A stretch of 64,000 nt of DNA from Pimelobacter simplex. Its GTDB lineage: Bacteria; Actinomycetota; Actinomycetes; Propionibacteriales; Nocardioidaceae. The DNA is taken from assembly GCF_900114845.1 (NCBI RefSeq), contig NZ_FOUK01000002.1, positions 558,001-622,000 on the forward strand, in the 5' to 3' direction. This document shows positions 49,899 through 60,943 of the stretch, in pieces (positions within the stretch are counted from its first letter, which is position 1; the number at the start of each line of letters is the position of its first letter). The notes below the pieces were generated by a model. The model was not told where the DNA came from. It searched no databases and saw nothing but the letters and a program-made list of their open reading frames with translations. The position numbers were made by a program, and so were the translations under genes.

Positions 49899-51238
49899 CG
49901 GATCCTCCGGTCGGCGCGTCCGGTGTGCAGGTACGCCGCCCGGCCGGTGCCGTCGTCGCCGAGGAAGCCGGCCGGCTGGTGCGCGCCGCCCTCGGGGGTG
50001 AGCGGCCAGAGGACGTCGGCGTCGTCCTGCCAGGCCACCAGCTCGGTGCGGTACGGCGGCTCGTCGATCTCGGCGAGCTCGCCCAGCGGCGTGCGGTGGA
50101 GCCACAGCCGGCCGGCGTCGTCACGGGCGACGGTGCTGCGGCCGACGACCGAGGCGTAGGTGCCCTCGTAGCGGGCCGGGTCGGCCGGCGTCCGGTTGTC
50201 GCGCGGCGGGGTGGGCGCGGCGGGCAGGTCGACGCCCACGAGCGCGGGCAGCACGTACCCGGCGACCGCGCGGTGCAGGCCCTTGCCGTCGCCGCCGTTG
50301 GTGAGCACCGCGAGCGCGAGGTCGTGGTCGGGCAGCAGCCGCAGGAAGGCGGACTGCCCGATCGTGTTGCCGTCATGGCCGACGATCAGCGGCTCCTGCT
50401 GGAAGATCTCCCAGCCCACACCCCACGCCGCGCCCTGCCCGATGGCCGGCAGTGCGACCTGCGGCTCGCGCATCGCCGCCAGCGCCGGGGTGCGCAGGTG
50501 GTGCTGCGCGAAGGCGACGAGGTCGCGGGCCCGCATCGCGAGCATCGAGCCCGCGGGGGCGTTCGAGCGGGCGAGCGCCCAGGTGGGCGTCGGGTGGAGG
50601 GTCGCGTCCGACGCGGTGGCGACGTGACCCACCGCGACCCGGTGCAGGACCGCCTCGTAGGGGTCGGTCGCCGCATGGGTCAGGCCGAGCGGGTCGAGCA
50701 GCTGCTCGCGCAGGCACGCGTCGTAGGACCTCCCGCGAAGGAGCGCGATCAGGCGCCCGAGGACGCAGAATCCGGCGTTGTTGTACGACCACAGCTCGCC
50801 CGGCGGGAACAGCTGGCGTACGCCGGCCAGCAGGTCGACGTACCGCTCCAGGCAGTCGTCGCCCTTGCCGGTGTCGGTGAACACGTCACCCTCGAAACCG
50901 GCGGTGTGGGTCAGCAGCTGGCGCACGGTGACCGACGCCGCCGCCTCCTCGTCACCGAGCCGCAGGCCGGGGACGTAGGTCCGCACCGGCCGGTCGAGGT
51001 CGACCAGACCCTCGTCGGCGAGCTGCTGGACCAGCGTCGCGGTGAACACCTTGGTCACCGAGCCGACCTGGAAGATCGCGTCGGTCGTCGCCGCGACGCC
51101 GGTCGCGGTGCTCAGCGTCCCGGCGGCGGCATCGACCACCTGGTCGCCGTACCCGATCGCGACGGCGGCCGCGGGCACGCCGTACTCCTCCAGGAGCCGC
51201 GGCAGCCGCTCCTCCAGCCACTCGCCCGTCCCCTGCAT
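49895..51238 (-). CDS. Serine hydrolase, class C beta-lactamase/D-aminopeptidase-like
   Basis: A 447-residue serine hydrolase of the penicillin-binding-protein/class C beta-lactamase fold. The catalytic SxxK is SVTK (S60, K63), the YxN is YNN (in LWSYNNAGF), and HDG follows near the C-terminal part of the domain. The last 100 residues form an extra beta-rich domain. Family members include D-aminopeptidases and D-esterases. No signal peptide is seen, so the protein looks cytoplasmic and could act on imported peptides. It is the first gene of the - strand run that continues with the M19 dipeptidase and the transporter. Confidence 0.87.
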   Translation of the reverse strand: MQGTGEWLEERLPRLLEEYGVPAAAVAIGYGDQVVDAAAGTLSTATGVAATTDAIFQVGSVTKVFTATLVQQLADEGLVDLDRPVRTYVPGLRLGDEEAAASVTVRQLLTHTAGFEGDVFTDTGKGDDCLERYVDLLAGVRQLFPPGELWSYNNAGFCVLGRLIALLRGRSYDACLREQLLDPLGLTHAATDPYEAVLHRVAVGHVATASDATLHPTPTWALARSNAPAGSMLAMRARDLVAFAQHHLRTPALAAMREPQVALPAIGQGAAWGVGWEIFQQEPLIVGHDGNTIGQSAFLRLLPDHDLALAVLTNGGDGKGLHRAVAGYVLPALVGVDLPAAPTPPRDNRTPADPARYEGTYASVVGRSTVARDDAGRLWLHRTPLGELAEIDEPPYRTELVAWQDDADVLWPLTPEGGAHQPAGFLGDDGTGRAAYLHTGRADRRIR

Positions 51239-51291
51239 GGCCGCAGCCTAGGGCGGTGCGGGCGGTGCGGCCTTCGTCGGACCGCACCGGC

Positions 51292-51498
51292 TCAGGCGCG
51301 GCGCTTCGTCGTCCCCGCCAAACCGGTCTCGATGACGTCGAGGGCGGCGCCGGCCGAGGCGAGGAGGCGGCGGGCCATCCGGGCGTCGACGGTGCCGGCC
51401 GCGGCGGCTTCCTGGACCTGGCGGGTCATCGCGCGGGTGGTGCCGACGAGCGCGGAGGCGACCGTCCAGCAGCGGCATCTTGACCGACGGATCGGCAC
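51292..51498 (-). pseudogene. Orphan C-terminal remnant, unrecognised
   Basis: A 68-residue open frame whose last 57 residues look like a real helical protein end (VASALVGTTRAMTRQVQEAA, then GTVDARMARRLLASAGAALD, then a short tail) but which lacks any upstream domain. It starts at the edge of a low-GC insertion, so I read it as the 3' end of a gene cut off there. The family is unknown. The intervening positions 51239-51291 hold nothing. Confidence 0.4.
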
Positions 51499-51511
51499 CC
51501 GCGGGGTACAC

Positions 51512-52378
51512 CTATCGGTAGACAGCGATCGGGCGAAGGATGACGGCCGGCGCCGGGAAGGTCAGATCTGCGGGCAACAACGTGATTCCCAACTCCAGTG
51601 CAGGTTCAATGAAACCGTTCAGCGCCTCGGAAACGGTCTTGATCTCCATCGGCGTAGGAGGCACGTCCCTGATCACACGGATAGCGGAGTACTCCTCACC
51701 TTCTTCCAAGAGGCTATCGACTTGCCCAATGACTCGATACGTGCCACCCATATCTTCCTTCGGGTCCAACAAGTACTGCTCGTCAAGTCTCGCAACGATC
51801 ATTGGATCGCTGACCCCATTCGGGGCCATATAGGTCGGGAGGTGCTTAGGCGCATCCTTGCCGCCGAGCATTGTGTGGAAGATACGGGCCGACGTCTTCG
51901 TCTCTCGCAACTCTTCGCCCTTCTGCTGGAAGAAGGAGCCCGGAGTCTCAGCCGCGGTAGCAAAACTCAGAAAGGAGCGGATCAGCAGATGCAGCGGCGC
52001 CAGGGTGATCTTGGCCGTGAACTCGATCGTATCGCCAACTTCAAGACTATTGCGGGTGGCCTCATCCCAATCCTTGAGTCGCCCAAACGCGCCTTCGGCA
52101 TCCAAATGCTTGTACCACGCATCGAAAGCAGAGAAGATTGTTCTCGTTCTTACCATTTCTTCTTCAATGTTGGCGGTCTTCTTCCGGCCGCCACTTGCTT
52201 CCACAGGCCCTGCTCCCAAGCCCGCAGAGAAGCCGCCCTCGCGGGCTTGATTCGCTTTCTGAAGAATCTCGTCAATTTTCCCCGCCTCGAGCGCAGACAG
52301 CGAGTTCACAATGGTGTCGTGATTCAGGTACAAGAACTCGCGATGCAAGTGCTTCTTTGGCTTTTCATAGTTCGCCAT
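51512..52378 (-). CDS. DUF6414-like protein, probably acquired
   Basis: A 288-residue protein that I recognise only tentatively as a DUF6414 member, from its start REFLYLNHDTIVNSLSALEA. It has an N-terminal region with a predicted coiled or helical segment (ALEAGKIDEILQKANQ), a charged linker (about 65-85) and an alpha/beta core. Nothing indicates enzyme activity. Its base composition (about 53% G+C) is clearly lower than its neighbours', which marks it as acquired DNA. It stands alone between two truncated genes. DUF6414 proteins are found on accessory islands, so a defence or selfish function is possible but unproven. Confidence 0.7.
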   Translation of the reverse strand: MANYEKPKKHLHREFLYLNHDTIVNSLSALEAGKIDEILQKANQAREGGFSAGLGAGPVEASGGRKKTANIEEEMVRTRTIFSAFDAWYKHLDAEGAFGRLKDWDEATRNSLEVGDTIEFTAKITLAPLHLLIRSFLSFATAAETPGSFFQQKGEELRETKTSARIFHTMLGGKDAPKHLPTYMAPNGVSDPMIVARLDEQYLLDPKEDMGGTYRVIGQVDSLLEEGEEYSAIRVIRDVPPTPMEIKTVSEALNGFIEPALELGITLLPADLTFPAPAVILRPIAVYR

Positions 52379-52427
52379 TACAGCTCCCTGAAGATCCAGT
52401 CAGTCCCACCTCGGACAGTGTGACATT

Positions 52428-52448
52428 GCCCGAGCGTTAGCATCGGGC
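52428..52448. promoter_or_regulatory. Palindrome upstream of the DUF6414-like gene
   Basis: GCCCGA (52428-52433) and TCGGGC (52443-52448) are an inverted repeat with a 9-base spacer, 50 bases upstream of the start codon of the low-GC gene. It could be an operator or a short terminator left from the acquired segment. Confidence 0.35.
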
Positions 52449-52467
52449 TTATCAAGAAAAATGAAAG

Positions 52468-53001
52468 GTGCTGCTGCCGCTCTACCACCTGGTCGCGCGG
52501 GGCGAGTCCGAGCTCGCGACCGGGCTGCTGCTCGTGCCCCAAGGTGTCGGGGCTGCCCTCGCCATGGCCCTCACCGGCCGGCTCGTGGATCGCGGGCACG
52601 GTCGCGCCGTCGTCCTGGGCGGCGTGGGGCTGCTCGGCGCCGGGTTCCTCGGCTACACCACGGTCGGCAGCGACCCGTCGCAGGTCTTCCTCGCCGTGGC
52701 GCTGCTCGTGATCGGCCTGGGTGCGGGCTGCATCTTCGCGCCGACGAGCGCGGCGGCGTACGCGGCGGTCGACCGGTCCGCCATCGCCCGGGCCACCACC
52801 ACGATGAGCATCGCCCAGCGCACCGGCGGCGTCGTCGCGACAGCCGTCTTCGCGACCGTCCTGCAGCACCACCTCGACGGGAGCACCGCGCCGGGAGAGG
52901 CTTTCGGGGCGACCTTCTGGTGGCCGCTCGCGGTCGCCGGGCTCGCTCTCGTCCCCGCCCTGCTGCTGCCCACCTCGCACCGAGAAGGAGCCGACCGATG
53001 A
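52468..53001 (+). pseudogene. 5'-truncated MFS transporter (DHA2-type)
   Basis: A 177-residue C-terminal half of a drug-type MFS transporter. The sequence enters directly in a membrane segment (LLPLYHLVARGESELATGLL) that normally lies near the middle of 14-helix DHA2 transporters, and continues with VPQGVGAALAMALTGRLVDR and the terminal helices. About 250-270 N-terminal residues are missing, replaced by the low-GC segment. The GTG at 52468 might allow translation, but half a transporter is unlikely to work. It overlaps a VOC gene by four bases. Confidence 0.75.
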
Positions 53002-53375
53002 GCATCGACCTCAACCACACGATCGTCCACGCGAGCGACCGCGACGCCACCGCGGACTTCCTCACCGACGTGCTCGGGCTCCCAGAAGCCCGCACCTACG
53101 GGCCGTTCCGCGTCGTCGAGCTCAGCAACGGCGTCAGCCTCGACGTGATGACGGCGCCCGGGCCGATCACGCCGCAGCACTACGCCTTCCTCGTCGGCGA
53201 CGCCGAGTTCGACGCGATCCACGACCGGATCGTCGCCCGCGGCCTGCCGTTCTGGGCCGACCCGTTCCGGCGCGAGCCGGGCCGGGTCAACCACCACGAC
53301 GGCGGGCGCGGGCTCTACTGGCCCGCGCCCGACGACCACAACCTCGAGATCATCACCGTCCCCTACGGCGGCTGA
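52998..53375 (+). CDS. VOC/glyoxalase family protein
   Basis: A 125-residue vicinal-oxygen-chelate protein with two beta-alpha-beta-beta-beta units: the start LNHTIVHASDRDATADFLTD and a second unit around QHYAFLVGDAEFDAI. The metal ligands are likely His (DLNHTIVHA), His (TPQHYAFLV) and the C-terminal Glu in DDHNLEIIT. The family contains dioxygenases, glyoxalases and antibiotic-binding proteins; the substrate is unknown. It was the partner of the now truncated MFS transporter (ATGA overlap), so the pair may once have conferred resistance. A GGCGGC/GCCGCC hairpin (53367-53381) spans the stop codon. Confidence 0.85.
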   Translation: MSIDLNHTIVHASDRDATADFLTDVLGLPEARTYGPFRVVELSNGVSLDVMTAPGPITPQHYAFLVGDAEFDAIHDRIVARGLPFWADPFRREPGRVNHHDGGRGLYWPAPDDHNLEIITVPYGG

Positions 53376-53388
53376 GCCGCCGCGGGCC

Positions 53389-55026
<1,638 letters not shown>

Positions 55027-55073
55027 CTCAGGTGTCCTCTCGATCGGGGTGCGGCGGGCGGCGGGTCAGCGGG

Positions 55074-55997
55074 TCAGCGGCGGGTGAGCGCGCGGAGGAA
55101 GAAGGCGACGTTGGCGGGGCGCTCGGCCAGGCGGCGCATGAAGTAGCCGTACCAGTCGGTGCCGTAGGGCAGGTAGACGCGCATCCGGTGGCCGGCGTCG
55201 ACGATGGTCTGCTCGAGCTGGGGGCTGACGCCGTAGAGCATCTGCACCTCCCACTGCGCGTCGGTGCGGCCGGCCTCGCCGGCGCGCAGCACGGCGCGGT
55301 CGAGCATCGCCGGGTCGTGGGTGGCGATCATCGGGTAGGAGTCGGACGTCATCAGCGCGTCGATCGCGAGCTCGTAGGCGCGGTCGACGTCGGCCTTGCG
55401 CTGGTGGGCGACCGAGGCGGGCTCGCGGTAGGCGCCCTTGACCAGGCGGATCCGGGCGGCGGAGCCGTCGAGCGCGGTGATGTCGCCGGGGGTGCGGAAG
55501 AGGTTGGTCTGCAGCACGTTGCCGACGAACGGGTACGAGCGGCGCAGGTCGGCGCCGATCGCGAGCGTGGAGTCGACCGTGGTGTGGTCCTCCATGTCGA
55601 GCGAGACGGTGCAGCCCAGGGCCGCAGCGGCCGCGCAGATCTCGGCGGCGTGCTCGGTGGCGATGGCGGTGCCGTCGGGCAGCGCCTGGCCCATCGCGGA
55701 GAGCTTGAGCGAGACGTCGGACCCGGCCGCGCAGCCGGCCTCGGCGAGCGCGTCGAGCAGGCCGAGGTAGGCGTCGCGCATCGCGCGCGCGCCGGCCAGG
55801 TCGAGCACGTCCTCGCCGAGCACGTCGATGGTGACGGCGCGTCCGGTGGCGGCCATCCGCTGGGCGGCGGCGACGGCCTCGGCGGTCGTCTCGCCGGGCA
55901 CGAACCGGTCGACCACGCGCCGGGTGAGCGGGATCGACTCGACGGCGCGCCGGGCCCGCGTGCTGCGGGCCGCGCGGTTGAGGGTCTGGCTGAGCAT
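55074..55997 (-). CDS. putA: Proline dehydrogenase
   Basis: A 307-residue monofunctional FAD-linked proline dehydrogenase (PRODH), which makes pyrroline-5-carboxylate and passes electrons to the membrane. It has the TIM-barrel segments of the family: DVSLKLSAMGQALPDG, VSLDMEDHTTVDSTL, RIRLVKGAYREPASVAHQ and the C-terminal RVYLPYGTDWYGYFMRRLAE, which closes over the flavin and substrate. The size fits the short PRODH class of Mycobacterium and Deinococcus. It is divergent from the PucR-type regulator, with a shared operator between them. Confidence 0.94.
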   Translation of the reverse strand: MLSQTLNRAARSTRARRAVESIPLTRRVVDRFVPGETTAEAVAAAQRMAATGRAVTIDVLGEDVLDLAGARAMRDAYLGLLDALAEAGCAAGSDVSLKLSAMGQALPDGTAIATEHAAEICAAAAALGCTVSLDMEDHTTVDSTLAIGADLRRSYPFVGNVLQTNLFRTPGDITALDGSAARIRLVKGAYREPASVAHQRKADVDRAYELAIDALMTSDSYPMIATHDPAMLDRAVLRAGEAGRTDAQWEVQMLYGVSPQLEQTIVDAGHRMRVYLPYGTDWYGYFMRRLAERPANVAFFLRALTRR

Positions 55998-56040
55998 GCT
56001 TCCACGCTAGGAGCGTCCGCGGTCACACGGAACGGACACC

Positions 56041-56071
56041 TGTCACACACTTTGGCGCCGGACGTGTGACA
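56041..56071. promoter_or_regulatory. Operator between PRODH and the PucR-type regulator
   Basis: TGTCACAC (56041-56048) and GTGTGACA (56064-56071) are a perfect 8-bp inverted repeat with a 15-base spacer. A third partial copy (GTCACAC near 56024-56030) lies on the PRODH side. The element covers the promoter region between the two divergent genes and is the obvious binding site for the PucR-type regulator that follows. Confidence 0.7.
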
Positions 56072-56079
56072 CTTGTCGA

Positions 56080-57237
56080 GTGACGACGCTGGACGACCTG
56101 GTCGAGGACATGGCCCGGCTCACCGACGCGCCCTGCACGCTCGAGGACCCCGCCTTCCGCCTCATCGGCTTCTCCGACCACCGCGGCGACGACGTCGTCG
56201 ACTGGATCCGGGAGCGCTCCATCCTCGAGCGCCGCTCCAGCGACGACGTGCGCGCGTGGTTCCGGGCGCTGGGCATCGAGGACTCCCCCGGCCCGCTGCG
56301 CACCCCGGCCGACACCGGCCTCGGGATCGTCGGCCGGCTCTGCGTGCCCGCACGCCACCTGGGCCGGGTGCACGGCTACTTCTGGCTGATCGACCCCGCA
56401 GGCCGCATCGACGAGGCGACCTGGCCCGAGGCGGTCCGGATCGCGGAGTCCGCGGCCCGGCTGCTCGACGTCGCCGAGCGCCGCCAGGCCCACCGCGACG
56501 CGCTCTTCCGCGACCTCGTCGAGGGCGGCCGGCTCGCGGCCCGCGCCTCGGCCGTCGACCTCGCCCAGACCGCCGGCCTGGACCTCGACGAGCCGGTCAC
56601 CTGCGTGCTCGTCGAGCGTCCCGAGCTGCTCGACCAGGTCGCCAGCCGGCCCTCGCGCCCGGGTGTCGTGTGGGTCCGCTCGGCCACCGGCGCGACCGGG
56701 GTCGCCGCGGCCGTCGTCCGGGCCGAGCTGGTGGCGGGCACCACCGGGCTCGACGACCTCCTCGCCGCCGTCGGCCTGGGCCGGCGCCTCGACGCGCTCG
56801 ACCGGGTGACCCGGGCCGCCACCGGGTCCGTGGCCGGCGGCGTCGACCGGATCGCCGCCGCCCACCGCGACGCCCGGGTCGCGCTCCGCGTCGCCCGCAC
56901 CCGGCCACCCGGCTCGGTCGTGGCCTGGTCCACCCTCGGGCCGCTCGCCCTCCTCGGCGTCGCCCGGGACGACGACCTCGCCGCCGCCGTCCTCGCCCCC
57001 GACCTGCGCACCTTCCTCGACGCGGCGCCGCCCGACGTCCTCACCACCCTGCGCACCTGGCTCGACGAGGCGGGGAGCGCCTCCCGCACCGCGACCCGGC
57101 TCGCCGTCCACCGGCAGACCGTCTACCACCGGCTGGGCCAGGTCGAGGAGGCCACCGGGCTCGACCTGGCCCGGGGCACGGACCGGCTGCGCCTGCACCT
57201 GGCGGTCGAGCTCGCGCCCTTCCTCACCGGCGCCTGA
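56080..57237 (+). CDS. PucR-family regulator of proline utilisation
   Basis: A 385-residue PucR/CdaR-type regulator with an N-terminal sensor-like domain (starting TTLDDLVEDMARLTDAPCTL, an effector-domain start like those of PruR/PutR activators) and a C-terminal HTH (SRTATRLAVHRQTVYHRLGQ). It is divergent from the PRODH-pruA pair, with 82 bases and an 8-bp palindrome between. In mycobacteria the PucR-type protein PruR activates pruA-putA in response to proline; this gene is the likely equivalent. GTG start. Confidence 0.88.
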   Translation: MTTLDDLVEDMARLTDAPCTLEDPAFRLIGFSDHRGDDVVDWIRERSILERRSSDDVRAWFRALGIEDSPGPLRTPADTGLGIVGRLCVPARHLGRVHGYFWLIDPAGRIDEATWPEAVRIAESAARLLDVAERRQAHRDALFRDLVEGGRLAARASAVDLAQTAGLDLDEPVTCVLVERPELLDQVASRPSRPGVVWVRSATGATGVAAAVVRAELVAGTTGLDDLLAAVGLGRRLDALDRVTRAATGSVAGGVDRIAAAHRDARVALRVARTRPPGSVVAWSTLGPLALLGVARDDDLAAAVLAPDLRTFLDAAPPDVLTTLRTWLDEAGSASRTATRLAVHRQTVYHRLGQVEEATGLDLARGTDRLRLHLAVELAPFLTGA

Positions 57238-57400
57238 CGGCAAACCGGTGGAGCGGGGCCCGCCCGCCGACGTACATTCACGGTGTCGGAACCTCGCGCA
57301 GAGGACCCCTGCTCTTCACGCCTTCGTGGCTCACCGGAAATGCGGACGGAATAGGAATCCGACTGGCACCGTGTGACGAAACGAGGAGGTGACGGCGGCC

Positions 57401-57856
57401 ATGACCACTGTGACGCTGCTGAACGCCTCCTACGAGCCGCTGGGCACGGTCACCTTCCAGCACGCCGTGCGGATGCTGTTCCGGGAGGTCGCCACCGTCG
57501 AGGAGGCGCACGACGACCGGATGATCGGGCCGCACCCGTGGCCGCGGGTGATCCGGCTGGTGCGCTACGTCGCGGCGAAGTGGATGTACCGGCCGGCGTC
57601 GTACTCGCGGACCAACCTGCTCAAGCGGGACCGGCACCGGTGCGCCTACTGCGGACGGCACGCGATGACCATCGACCACCTGCTCCCCCAGAGCCGGGGC
57701 GGCACCTGGACCTGGCTCAACACCGTCGCGGCGTGCGGCAGCTGCAACGGCCGCAAGGCCAACCGGACGCCGGCCGAGGCGGGGATGCGGCTGCTGGTCC
57801 AGCCCTACGAGCCGACCCGGGCGCAATTGGCCGCGGGCCAGGCCGTCCGGCTCTAG
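57401..57856 (+). CDS. HNH endonuclease
   Basis: A 151-residue HNH nuclease common in actinobacterial chromosomes. The zinc cysteines are CAYCG and CGSCNGRK; between them lies the catalytic HNH core (TIDHLLPQSRGG), all intact. The N-terminal half (ASYEPLGTVTFQHAVRMLFR) is the usual domain before HNH in this family. The ATG at 57401 is chosen because AGGAGG lies 11 bases upstream. The physiological DNA substrate is unknown. The 57241-57400 interval holds only its promoter and leader. Confidence 0.88.
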   Translation: MTTVTLLNASYEPLGTVTFQHAVRMLFREVATVEEAHDDRMIGPHPWPRVIRLVRYVAAKWMYRPASYSRTNLLKRDRHRCAYCGRHAMTIDHLLPQSRGGTWTWLNTVAACGSCNGRKANRTPAEAGMRLLVQPYEPTRAQLAAGQAVRL

Positions 57857-57865
57857 GGTCGGCGG

Positions 57866-58561
57866 GTGCGCACGACCACCCGCCTCAAGCTCGCCTACAC
57901 CGCCCTCGCCGCGACCGACACCGCGCTCGCCGGCTCGGCGCGCCCGTGGGCGCACCGGGCGCGGTGGGTCACCAAGCCCCTGCTGCTCCCGGCGCTGGGC
58001 GCGGCGCTCGCCACCGACCCGCGGGCCCAGGGCTCGCCGCTGCGCGCGTCGACGCTGGCCGCGCAGGCGGGTGGGTGGGGCGGCGACGTCCTGCTGCTCG
58101 GCGCGGGCGAGCGGGCGTTCGCGGCGGGCGCGACGTCGTTCGGGCTGGGCCACGTCGCCTACCTGACGGGCTTCCGGCGCGCCCGCGACCGTCGTGCGCC
58201 GTTGCGGGCGGGGCGTCTCGCGCGCAGCTTCGCGGCGACCTGGGCGGCGAGCGGACCCGTCGTCGCCGCGGCGGCCGCGCGCCACGACCGGCGCCTGGGC
58301 GCGACCGTGCTCGGCTACTCGGCGCTCCTGTCGGGCATGGCCGCCGCGGCCTCGCACCTCGACCCCGCCCTGCCGCGCGACGCCCGGGTGCTCACCGCTG
58401 CCGGCGGCGCGCTCTTCGTCGCCTCGGACGCCGTGCTCGGCGCCCGGACCTTCCTTCTCCCGAGCGCCCCGGCCCGGCTCGAGTCGGTGGTGATGGCGAC
58501 CTACACGGGCGCCCAGCTGCTGCTCGCCGAGGGCGCGGCCCGGGCCGGCCGGCGCGGCTGA
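57866..58561 (+). CDS. YhhN/TMEM86-like (lysoplasmalogenase-type) membrane protein
   Basis: A 231-residue membrane protein of the YhhN family, with about seven hydrophobic segments. The family signatures are visible as KPLLLPALGAAL near the start, LLLGAG in segment 2, FGLGHVAYLTGF and the later FVASDAVLGAR. Bacterial and animal members hydrolyse vinyl-ether lysophospholipids; the role in this organism is unknown. It follows the HNH gene after nine bases. Confidence 0.82.
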   Translation: MRTTTRLKLAYTALAATDTALAGSARPWAHRARWVTKPLLLPALGAALATDPRAQGSPLRASTLAAQAGGWGGDVLLLGAGERAFAAGATSFGLGHVAYLTGFRRARDRRAPLRAGRLARSFAATWAASGPVVAAAAARHDRRLGATVLGYSALLSGMAAAASHLDPALPRDARVLTAAGGALFVASDAVLGARTFLLPSAPARLESVVMATYTGAQLLLAEGAARAGRRG

Positions 58562-58645
58562 GCCGTCCGGGCAACGTCTGGGATACCAGACACCAACCCG
58601 GTCGCGGGCGTTCCGGCAGGTAGCCGGATCGGCTGGAGTGGACGC

Positions 58646-59197
58646 ATGTCCCTGACCGTGCGCCGCGACCGCGACCACCGACGCCAGCCGTGGGCCAACG
58701 GCGAGGGCGTGACCGCCGAGATCGCCACCGGACCCGACGGCGCCGACCCGTTCGACTGGCGGGTGAGCCTCGCCGACGTCGAGCGGAGCAGCGACTTCTC
58801 GGCGTTCCCCGGCATCGACCGGATCATCACCCTCGTCGACGGCACCGCGATGGAGCTGACCCTTCCCGACCGCACGCACGTGCTCCGCCCGGACGAGCCG
58901 TTCGCCTTCGACGGCGGCGTGCCGGTCCGGTGCGCGGTCGACCGGCCGACCCGCGACCTCAACGTGATGACCCGGCGCGGCCGGGCCAGCGCGAGCCTCC
59001 AGGTACGACGGGTCCACTCCCACGACGCCGCGCTCCCCCTGGCCGCGGCGGCCCCGCTGGTCGTCGTCGTGCTCAGCGGCTGCGTGCGCGTGTGCGGTTC
59101 CTCCGGCGCGACCCTGCGGGCCGGCGACGTGGCGCTGACCGACGAGCCGGTGCTGCTCGCCGGCGACGGCCGGGTGGCGCTGGCGCGGATCGCCTGA
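58646..59197 (+). CDS. hutD: HutD/Ves-like protein
   Basis: A 183-residue double-stranded beta-helix protein of the HutD family. The start (RRDRDHRRQPWANGEGVTAE) and the segment FDWRVSLADVERSSDFSAFPG are typical, as is DRIITLVDGTAMEL. HutD is usually co-encoded with histidine degradation genes, where it is thought to limit N-formimidoyl-glutamate accumulation. No hut enzyme gene lies in this window, so it is an orphan here. Confidence 0.85.
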   Translation: MSLTVRRDRDHRRQPWANGEGVTAEIATGPDGADPFDWRVSLADVERSSDFSAFPGIDRIITLVDGTAMELTLPDRTHVLRPDEPFAFDGGVPVRCAVDRPTRDLNVMTRRGRASASLQVRRVHSHDAALPLAAAAPLVVVVLSGCVRVCGSSGATLRAGDVALTDEPVLLAGDGRVALARIA

Positions 59198-59227
59198 CGT
59201 CCGTCCGGAACTCGGCTGGACACCTGT

Positions 59228-59245
59228 ACCTACTTCTCAGTAGGT
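59228..59245. promoter_or_regulatory. Palindrome in the cholesterol oxidase promoter region
   Basis: ACCTAC (59228-59233) and GTAGGT (59240-59245) form an inverted repeat with a 6-base spacer. It is a second possible regulator site for the following gene, about 30 bases upstream of the KstR-like box. Confidence 0.4.
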
Positions 59246-59250
59246 AGTGA

Positions 59251-60936
<1,686 letters not shown>

Positions 60937-60943
60937 GAGCCGC

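Noticed and set aside
51239..52470. Search for direct repeats or a transposase at the ends of the low-GC segment
   Set aside because: No convincing target-site duplication, terminal inverted repeat or recombinase gene was found, so it is not called an insertion sequence.
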